Positions 1 through 5,410 of a stretch of DNA of 5,410 nucleotides are shown one piece after another. The position numbers were made by a program, and so were the translations under genes. The notes beneath the pieces were generated by a model that ran no database searches, was not told where the DNA came from, and saw only the letters and a program-made list of their open reading frames with translations. The stretch comes from Planctomycetota bacterium (GTDB lineage Bacteria > Planctomycetota > UBA8742 > SKZP01): NCBI GenBank assembly GCA_007127275.1, contig SKZP01000445.1, positions 1 to 5,410 of the forward strand, written 5' to 3'. Within the stretch, counting starts at the first letter, position 1; each line of letters opens with the position of its first letter.

Positions 1-24
1 CGCACGCCCTCGGCGCTTAGAGAA

Positions 25-50
25 CCGCCCCTGTGGTTAAAATGGGGCGG
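25..50 (-). terminator. Possible terminator hairpin downstream of tRNA-Leu
   Basis: A perfect 7-bp G+C-rich inverted repeat (CCGCCCC at 25-31, GGGGCGG at 44-50) has a 12-nt A/T-rich loop. Read on the minus strand it is followed by TTCTCT, a short pyrimidine run with only partial U content. It lies about 80 bp past the 3' end of the tRNA and is the best terminator-like structure at this end of the window. The weak U-tract keeps confidence low. The rest of 1-128 shows no gene I can support. Confidence 0.35.
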
Positions 51-128
51 CTGCCCTCGGACGCCCCTTCGGCGCAACGCAGAGAGCCCGCGCGGAGTCC
101 TCTCGGAATCTCTTGGAAGAGCTGCTAA

Positions 129-213
<85 letters not shown>

Positions 214-229
214 ATGAAAGGGGAGTCCC

Positions 230-258
230 CATATAGCAGCCTCGTGCGTCCGACTCAA
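230..258 (-). promoter_or_regulatory. Extended -10 promoter of tRNA-Leu
   Basis: On the minus strand TTGAGT (253-258) is separated by exactly 17 bp from TATATG (230-235). The -10 box is preceded by TG plus one base, which is an extended -10 element. The expected start is near 223, giving a leader of about 10 nt before the mature tRNA 5' end at 213. The bases just downstream of the -10 box are GGGGACTCCCC, a GC-rich discriminator of the kind associated with stringently controlled stable-RNA promoters. The assignment rests on sigma70 consensus matching and position. Confidence 0.6.
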
Positions 259-291
259 GCGTTAGTGCCGACGAGTTTCGGGCTGCGGCCG

Positions 292-315
292 CGGCGGTGC
301 CAGTCGGCACCGCCG
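292..315 (-). terminator. Strong GC hairpin after rplI, possible terminator or processing site
   Basis: A perfect 10-bp inverted repeat (CGGCGGTGCC / GGCACCGCCG) with a 4-nt loop lies about 100 bp past the rplI stop and upstream of the tRNA promoter. No U-tract follows it on either strand, so it does not match a classical intrinsic terminator. Its place between the end of the ribosomal cluster and a separately promoted tRNA suggests it ends or protects the rplI transcript. The remaining bases between rplI and the tRNA hold no gene I can support. Confidence 0.4.
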
Positions 316-412
316 TCGGGGAGCTCGCCGGGTGTGGTGAGCTACAGCTACGGTGTTCCGCCGTTGTGGCGAAACCGTCGCTGCGGACGTGAGGACTCCG
401 TGCACAAGGAAC

Positions 413-868
413 TTAGGACTGCTCGAGAGCGGCGACCTGGATGAGAATCTCCACTTCATCAACATCCGGGTGCAGCTTCAACGGCACCGCATGCGAACCG
501 GTCTTGCGGATCGGTTCCTTGAGCCGCACGGCGCTCTCTTCGAGCTCAATGCCTTGTTCGCTGAAGATCTCGGCGATTTGGCGCGGGTGGATGGCCCCGT
601 ATAGCTGCCCTTCCGGCGTCGCATTGACCGTCATGGTGAGCTGCACGTTGCGCAGTCGGTCGGCAAGCTCCTCCCGCTGCTCCTTGAACTTCGCCATCTT
701 CATGTCGTAGCGGCGCTTCTCCACTTCGAGGCGGCGCTGATACTCCGGCGAAAACGGATACGCGAGCCGCTGCGGCAGCAAGTAATTGCGCGCATATCCA
801 GAAGCGACCTCTACGACTTCGCCCCGCTTACCGAGCTTGCGAATGCTTTCGCGAAGAAGAACTTTCAT
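413..868 (-). CDS. rplI: 50S ribosomal protein L9
   Basis: This encodes large-subunit protein L9, which binds 23S rRNA at the base of the L1 stalk region and helps maintain reading-frame accuracy. The 151-aa product has the usual family length and two-domain layout. The N-terminal rRNA-binding domain carries the L9 signature (residues 13-35: G-K-R-G, then V-x2-G-Y-x2-N-Y-L-L-P). A charged connecting helix spans roughly 41-75, and the C-terminal domain contains GQLYGAIHPRQIAEIF (88-103) and the late H-x-D-V motif near 133-136. Where many L9 proteins have K-G-L-A after the LP, this one has Q-R-L-A. The start is fixed by homology (MKVLLRESIRKLG). No Shine-Dalgarno motif precedes it: the upstream bases are A/C-rich (CCACCAAAAACCACC) and run into a heptad repeat array. 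It is the last protein gene of the cluster. Identity is secure. Confidence 0.97.
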   Translation of the reverse strand: MKVLLRESIRKLGKRGEVVEVASGYARNYLLPQRLAYPFSPEYQRRLEVEKRRYDMKMAKFKEQREELADRLRNVQLTMTVNATPEGQLYGAIHPRQIAEIFSEQGIELEESAVRLKEPIRKTGSHAVPLKLHPDVDEVEILIQVAALEQS

Positions 869-878
869 GGTGGTTTTT

Positions 879-934
879 GGTGGCTGGTGGCTGGTGGCTG
901 GTGGCTGGTGGCTAATGGCTAATGGCTAGTGGCT
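879..934. repeat. Heptanucleotide tandem array in the rpsR-rplI gap
   Basis: Eight consecutive 7-bp units lie in perfect register on the plus strand: five GGTGGCT, then AATGGCT twice, then AGTGGCT. A degenerate GGTGAGT follows (935-941). All units share the core TGGCT, with variation only in the first two bases. The array begins 10 bp upstream of the rplI start codon, so it forms part of the rplI leader. It lies outside any supported coding frame. The word family reappears in the prs-rplY gap. Confidence 0.9.
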
Positions 935-993
935 GGTGAGTAGCTTGTCGCTTCTCTCACCAACCTGCTTCTTACTAGCCACTAGCGACAAGC
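926..993 (-). promoter_or_regulatory. Competing inverted repeats in the rplI leader
   Basis: Three perfect inverted-repeat pairs are interleaved here: 943-952 with 984-993 (10 bp, GCTTGTCGCT/AGCGACAAGC), 926-934 with 977-985 (9 bp, CTAGTGGCT/AGCCACTAG), and 934-940 with 956-962 (7 bp, TGGTGAG/CTCACCA). The last two nest together. The first crosses both of them, so an RNA could adopt one arrangement or the other. The region starts about 11 nt past the rpsR stop and sits before rplI. Alternative pairing upstream of a ribosomal gene resembles an attenuator, but repeat-derived sequence could also form such pairs passively. No ligand or protein site is recognisable. Confidence 0.35.
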
Positions 994-1004
994 AACCACG
1001 TTCC

Positions 1005-1283
1005 CTACTGCTCGGCGACATACGGAATCAACGCCATGTAGCGAGCGTACTTGAGCTGACGCTTCATTTTGTTTTGCGCTTTGGCGCTGTTGCCGGAGCG
1101 CTTGCGGCTGAAGAGCTTGCCTTGGCTCGTCGTGTACTTGAGCAGCAACTCGGCGTTCTTGTAGTCGATCGGCCAGAGATCCCAGCGGTCCGGCGAAGGC
1201 TTGCCCAGCGGGGTGAACTTGCAGCGCCGGGTCTTGCCGAGGCGGCGTGGTTTGCGTTTGCGGCGGATGGCGGCTCGTGCCAT
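1005..1283 (-). CDS. rpsR: 30S ribosomal protein S18
   Basis: This is small-subunit protein S18, which forms a heterodimer with S6 and binds the central domain of 16S rRNA at the platform. The 92-aa product has a strongly basic N-terminus (residues 1-22) and the conserved S18 core: IDYKNAELLLKY (39-50), the S-Q-G-K-L segment (53-57), R-K-R-S-G (60-64) and the C-terminal RQLKYARYMALIPY (75-88). It is longer than the roughly 75 aa of E. coli S18. Extra length lies in the basic N-terminus and in a Trp-containing insertion (residues 28-38, about KPSPDRWDLWP) before the IDYK motif. The start at 1283 is supported by AAGGAG at 1291-1296, 7 nt upstream. The open frame continues further upstream but without homology. 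It follows ssb by 58 bp. Identity is secure. Confidence 0.96.
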   Translation of the reverse strand: MARAAIRRKRKPRRLGKTRRCKFTPLGKPSPDRWDLWPIDYKNAELLLKYTTSQGKLFSRKRSGNSAKAQNKMKRQLKYARYMALIPYVAEQ

Positions 1284-1341
1284 TTGCGTGCTCCTTGAGT
1301 TTCGTCGTGGTTTGGTGAGTCGGTGATTCGTTGCTTCGTCG

Positions 1342-1824
1342 TTAGAAAGGGACGTCGTCGTCGAGGCCGTAGTCGGGTAGGCTCGACTTGGCGGGGCCGC
1401 CTTCGCTGCGCCCTTCGCTGCCTGTGCTTTCGCTGCGTGGCGGAGAGGCGGGGCCACTGCCGCGGTAGTCGTCCCGCTCGCCGTAGTCGCCGCCACCGCC
1501 CTCGCCGTCGCGCCCTCGGCCGTCGAGGAACTGGATGTTGAAGGCGACGACCTTGTGCTTGGAGCGCCGTTCCTCCCCTTCGCCCCACTCGTCGAGTTGC
1601 AAGCGCCCCTCGATGAAGACGCGCCGGCCCTTGTGCAGATACTCGGCGGCGAGTTCCGCGGTGCGGCCCCAGCAGTCTACGTCGATGAACAGCGTGCGCT
1701 CCTTGCCTTCGCCGAAGCGCTCGTTCACGGCAATGCGGAAGTTGGTCACCGTGCTCGAGCCGGCCGGGCGCGGTCCGTCGGGGTCCTTGGTGAGGTTGCC
1801 GATCAAAAATACCTTGTTCAGCAT
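1342..1824 (-). CDS. ssb: Single-stranded DNA-binding protein
   Basis: SSB coats single-stranded DNA during replication, repair and recombination and recruits partner proteins through its C-terminal tip. The 160-aa product shows an OB-fold at about residues 1-103: MLNKVFLIGNLTKDP at the start, FIDVDCWGRTAELA (46-59) with the conserved Trp, then EYLHKGRRVFIEGRLQLDEW (61-80). A Gly/Asp/Arg/Ser-rich linker (about 103-150) leads to the acidic tip DDDVPF (155-160), which matches the family's partner-binding tail. The loop after KDP reads DGPRPAG instead of the usual E-x-R-Y-x-P-x-G. The start at 1824 is chosen from homology and an AGGAG at 1832-1836 with 7-nt spacing; a longer GTG frame from 1875 adds only basic, unconserved residues. 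Its place between rpsF and rpsR matches many bacteria; E. coli has the SSB-like priB there. Identity is secure. Confidence 0.96.
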   Translation of the reverse strand: MLNKVFLIGNLTKDPDGPRPAGSSTVTNFRIAVNERFGEGKERTLFIDVDCWGRTAELAAEYLHKGRRVFIEGRLQLDEWGEGEERRSKHKVVAFNIQFLDGRGRDGEGGGGDYGERDDYRGSGPASPPRSESTGSEGRSEGGPAKSSLPDYGLDDDVPF

Positions 1825-2041
1825 GGTCGCTCTCCTGCTTGCACGTCGTCGCGGCGGCGCCACCTGTGGAGGCACGGCACTACGAGAAGGGGTGTCCTAC
1901 CAGCCCCGCGCCCCGCCCGGCAACACTCTTCCTCGTTCGCTCGGTCTCTTCGTCCATCCCTCGGCAGAACCGGGAAGCCGACAGCCACAGGGAACGAGGG
2001 GCGCGCGAACCGAAGCGGTGTCGCCGTCGCGTCGTCCCTCG
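1825..2041 (-). other. 217-bp gap between rpsF and ssb, no gene seen
   Basis: This is the longest internal gap of the cluster. On the minus strand it holds the ssb ribosome-binding site (1832-1836). I see no homologous protein, tRNA or convincing promoter. The nearest promoter-like match (a TTGCCG followed by TAGGAC at 18 bp) is too weak to call. Plus-strand frames across it are shadows of rpsF and ssb codon usage. It could hold an mRNA processing site or leader that uncouples ssb from rpsF, but no specific structure supports this. Confidence 0.5.
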
Positions 2042-2566
<525 letters not shown>

Positions 2567-2601
2567 GGCTACTCATTCTCCTGCGTTCTCGCGAACGTCC
2601 T

Positions 2602-2623
2602 TCAGTGTACACGGAGACACTGA
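2602..2623 (-). promoter_or_regulatory. Hairpin in the rpsF leader, candidate S6:S18 autoregulatory site
   Basis: In the minus-strand RNA, TCAGTGT pairs perfectly with ACACTGA (7 bp) and closes an 8-nt loop, CTCCGTGT, that contains CCG. It ends 35 nt before the rpsF GTG start. An mRNA element bound by the S6:S18 complex, with an important CCG trinucleotide, is known from rpsF leaders of many bacteria. Position and the CCG fit, but I cannot confirm the consensus fold. The remainder of the 132-bp pth-rpsF gap shows a second weak stem near 2657-2680 with no U-tract and no clear promoter. Confidence 0.35.
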
Positions 2624-2698
2624 CATGCTCGGCGGTGACCCAAACCGACCGCACGGCCGGCGTCCACCGTCGGGGACCGGAATCAAGACTCTGTCACG

Positions 2699-3358
2699 CT
2701 AGCCGGCCTTACCGTTGTAGCGGGCCTGCGCGGCTTCGAGTCCCTCGCTGGCGTAGGTCAAGACGCACATCACGGTACGCTCGACCATGTCCTCGACCTC
2801 TTTCTTCTCGCCCGACCTGAACTTGTCCAAGACGAAGCTCGACGGCGAGGTCGACGGCGGCACCGGTCCGATACCGCACCTCAAGCGGGCCCATTGGTCC
2901 GAGCCCAGCATTTCAATGATGTGGCGAAGCCCGTTTTGCCCGCCGTGCGAGCCTTTCGGGCGCAGCCTCAAGTGGCCGAGATCGAGCGAAAAGTCGTCGC
3001 AGATGACGAGCAGGTCGCTTTCCGGATCCACCCGGTAGAAGTCGACGAGCTTGCGCACGGCGTGGCCGCTGCGGTTCATCAGCGTCGTCGGCTTGGCGAG
3101 CACCAGCTTCGGCCCGGACTGCGGGTGTACAGTGCAGGTGTGGGCCTGATGCTTCGAGCCGGTGAAGGTGGCGCCGTGCTCGGCGGCGAGCGCGTCGACG
3201 GCCATGAAGCCAATGTTGTGGCGCGTGCCTACGTAGCGCGGCTCGAGGTTGCCGAGTCCGACGATCAGTTTCATCGGCCCCGACTCCTCGTCGTCGGCCG
3301 ACGGCTCGGCCGAGCCCTCTCGCTTGCTGCGCCCAAAGAGCCGCGACCACAAGCCCAT
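2699..3358 (-). CDS. pth: Peptidyl-tRNA hydrolase with N-terminal extension
   Basis: Pth cleaves the ester bond of peptidyl-tRNAs released from stalled ribosomes, recycling tRNA in the cytoplasm. The family domain starts at residue 29 (MKLIVGLGN). Counting from there, catalytic His19 (TRHNIGF), Asn9, Asn67 (LMNRSG), Asp93 (ICDDFSLDLG) and Asn114 (GGQNGL) align with the E. coli active site. Two changes stand out: the usual N-P-G-x-x-Y reads N-L-E-P-R-Y, and the usual GGHNGL has Gln at the His113 position. I chose the start at 3358 because AGAGGAG (3367-3373) lies 8 nt upstream. It adds 28 residues: an amphipathic GLWSRLFGRSKR followed by an acidic linker. An internal ATG at 3274 also has a GAGGAG (3284-3289) at 9 nt and would give a family-length protein of 191 aa. 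It follows rplY by 36 bp. Identity is secure, start uncertain. Confidence 0.93.
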   Translation of the reverse strand: MGLWSRLFGRSKREGSAEPSADDEESGPMKLIVGLGNLEPRYVGTRHNIGFMAVDALAAEHGATFTGSKHQAHTCTVHPQSGPKLVLAKPTTLMNRSGHAVRKLVDFYRVDPESDLLVICDDFSLDLGHLRLRPKGSHGGQNGLRHIIEMLGSDQWARLRCGIGPVPPSTSPSSFVLDKFRSGEKKEVEDMVERTVMCVLTYASEGLEAAQARYNGKAG

Positions 3359-3394
3359 GCGTTTCGCTCCTCTCGTGCCACAAAGACGAGTCCG

Positions 3395-4054
3395 CTAGGA
3401 GGACTCGCCTTCCTTCTTTTCTTCGGCCTTTCCTTCTTCCGGGGCAACGCCCGGCGCGGCGGTGGCGGCCTCCCCGGCGGCTTCCGCTTCCGCTTCGGCA
3501 GCGGCCTGCGCCTTGCTGGTCTGCACGTTCGCAATGGTCAGCCGTGGATCCCCCGCGGCGCGAATCCCTTCAGGCAGCTCAAGATCCGCAAGGGTAAGCT
3601 GGTCGCCGGGGCGCATCTTGCTGACCACGACGCGAATCTGGTCAGGCAACTCGGCAACCTTGCCAATCACGGGAGCGGTGATGCGCAACGGCTGAAAGAC
3701 GCCGGCAACGTCCTCGACGCCGGCGAACTCGAGCGTCACTTCCGCCTCCATCTCCTGGTCGGCATTGATGCGCAGAAAGTCAATGTGCAGGATGCGGTCC
3801 CCGTAGGTATCCCACTGCACCTCTTTGATCCAGGCGGGTGTCGAGCCGGTGCCGGGGTCAATCCGCACCAACTGGTGCCCGGTACTGAGCACCTTGGCAA
3901 GCTCCTTCTCGAGCAACTGCACCGGCAAGGGATCCGCCCCCTGGCCGTAGACGACCCCGGGCACCTTCGGCTTCTCGAGGTGTCGCAACTTCTCGACATG
4001 GGCCTTGCCGACGGCCTCGCGCTTCTCGACTTGAAGGGAAATGAATTCAGCCAT
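3395..4054 (-). CDS. rplY: 50S ribosomal protein L25 (TL5/Ctc family)
   Basis: L25 binds 5S rRNA in the large subunit. The long TL5/Ctc form has a second beta domain, and this 219-aa product has that form. The N-terminal domain (about 1-95) carries VPGVVYG (31-37) and KEVQWDTYGDRILHIDF (77-93). The C-terminal domain (about 96-178) carries ELPDQIRVVVSKMRPGDQL (135-153) and LELPEGI (158-164). Residues 181-219 form a low-complexity Ala/Glu/Lys tail, which is not part of either fold. The start at 4054 is supported by homology and by AGAGG at 4062-4066, 7 nt upstream. The gene lies between prs and pth, an arrangement common in bacteria. It may also be called ctc. Identity is secure; the function of the tail is unknown. 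Confidence 0.95.
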   Translation of the reverse strand: MAEFISLQVEKREAVGKAHVEKLRHLEKPKVPGVVYGQGADPLPVQLLEKELAKVLSTGHQLVRIDPGTGSTPAWIKEVQWDTYGDRILHIDFLRINADQEMEAEVTLEFAGVEDVAGVFQPLRITAPVIGKVAELPDQIRVVVSKMRPGDQLTLADLELPEGIRAAGDPRLTIANVQTSKAQAAAEAEAEAAGEAATAAPGVAPEEGKAEEKKEGESS

Positions 4055-4077
4055 GGATGAGCCTCTGGGTGATTTGT

Positions 4078-4121
4078 GGGTCGTGGGTCGTGGGAAGCGG
4101 GTCGTGGGAAGCGGGTCGTGG
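4078..4121. repeat. Heptanucleotide tandem array in the prs-rplY gap
   Basis: Successive 7-bp units on the plus strand read GGGTCGT, GGGTCGT, GGGAAGC, GGGTCGT, GGGAAGC, GGGTCGT and then a broken GG. Two heptad types alternate, giving a 14-bp higher-order unit (4085-4098 and 4099-4112). It lies 23 bp upstream of the rplY start codon and therefore falls in the leader of that gene. The period matches the separate array before rplI, but the sequence differs. Confidence 0.85.
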
Positions 4122-4158
4122 CAAGAAATTACTTTCGCCCTTGCATCACTGACTTGGA

Positions 4159-4184
4159 TGGCTAATCACTTTTTGCACTAGCCA
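4159..4184 (-). other. Hairpin just after prs built from the GGCTAGT word
   Basis: In minus-strand RNA TGGCTAGT pairs with ATTAGCCA (8 bp including one G-U) around a 10-nt A-rich loop, GCAAAAAGTG. It begins 5 nt past the prs stop codon. No U-tract follows, so it is a poor intrinsic terminator; an mRNA 3'-end or processing structure is more likely. Its arms use the same TGGCTA words as the rpsR-rplI array. Confidence 0.45.
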
Positions 4185-4189
4185 CACTC

Positions 4190-5140
<951 letters not shown>

Positions 5141-5280
5141 CCTGTGGCCCCTCACCTTCCGTTTTAGCGTCAAAACCCGTGGCACGAGCGCTCAACTGCC
5201 GCGCATCCGGTTCTCTAGGTACGTAACGTTAGGATACGCACGCGCCAGTCCCACCGCGTACCGCGGCAGGAGAAGGCCGA

Positions 5281-5308
5281 AGGATACAACCCCAGCGCAC
5301 ACCGTCAA
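5281..5308 (-). promoter_or_regulatory. Candidate sigma70-type promoter for prs
   Basis: On the minus strand TTGACG (5303-5308) and TATCCT (5281-5286) are separated by 16 bp. This gives five and four matches to the -35 and -10 consensus. The expected start near 5274 leaves a leader of about 134 nt before prs. That leader holds a 5-bp perfect hairpin, CCGCG-GTA-CGCGG (5254-5266), and an A/T stem, GTTTT/AAAAC (5161-5176), just before the ribosome-binding site. I do not recognise a riboswitch. Confidence 0.45.
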
Positions 5309-5410
5309 GAGCGGCCTAAGGCGACGGGTGCAGCCGGCTTATGCGGGGCCACAATATTGAACCACCCGCGCATGAAGATCCGTAATGTCAAGCCCGCGGG
5401 CCGCGGCCCG

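Noticed and set aside
879..993. The repeats as a CRISPR array
   Set aside because: The unit is 7 bp with no spacers, unlike CRISPR repeats of 20 bp or more with unique spacers, and no cas gene is present.
1064..1588. Arg-rich minus-strand frame overlapping ssb and rpsR
   Set aside because: It is out of frame with both genes, has low-complexity Arg/Ala composition, and is explained by G+C-rich codons.
2894..4060. 388-codon plus-strand open frame
   Set aside because: It mirrors pth and rplY, whose homology is clear. High G+C content leaves long antisense frames open by chance.
5386..5391. Perfect TTGACA on the minus strand near the right edge
   Set aside because: No -10-like hexamer occurs at spacings of 15-19 bp, so it does not stand as a promoter. 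The pair at 5281-5308 is better.
5397..5410. 14-bp palindrome CGGGCCGCGGCCCG at the window edge
   Set aside because: It is perfect but short, very G+C-rich, and cut by the window end. It has no U-tract and no context to support an operator or terminator.

Overview
The window is a G+C-rich stretch of bacterial chromosome. Every convincing gene lies on the minus strand, so transcription runs from the right end to the left. Seven protein genes and one tRNA follow one another: prs (PRPP synthetase), rplY/ctc (ribosomal protein L25), pth (peptidyl-tRNA hydrolase), rpsF (S6), ssb, rpsR (S18), rplI (L9) and tRNA-Leu(CAA). This is a core translation and nucleotide cluster. The order rplY-pth-rpsF-ssb-rpsR-rplI, with S6 and SSB sequences of the type seen here, fits best in my judgement with a Planctomycetota-like bacterium. 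That is an inference from remembered family resemblance, not from a search.

Right end (5141-5410): a leader region with one plausible sigma70-type promoter (TTGACG, 16-bp spacer, TATCCT) about 140 bp before prs. It also holds a short open frame running in from the window edge that I cannot identify. prs (4190-5140) makes the precursor for nucleotide synthesis. A 135-bp gap carries a heptanucleotide tandem array and a hairpin. L25 (3395-4054) and pth (2699-3358) are closely spaced (36 bp). A 132-bp leader with a 7-bp hairpin precedes rpsF, whose product carries a long acidic tail encoded by a perfect hexanucleotide microsatellite. After a 217-bp gap come ssb and rpsR, 58 bp apart.

The 136-bp rpsR-rplI gap is filled by eight heptad repeats and long inverted repeats, and it leaves rplI without a visible Shine-Dalgarno sequence. 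rplI is followed by a strong hairpin. tRNA-Leu then has its own extended -10 promoter with a GC-rich discriminator, so it is probably transcribed independently.

I see no mobile element, CRISPR array, defence system or other new multi-gene system here. The points worth a second look are the intergenic heptad arrays, the two competing folds upstream of rplI, the acidic repeat tail of S6, the altered active-site motifs and N-terminal extension of Pth, and the possible S6:S18 autoregulatory hairpin.
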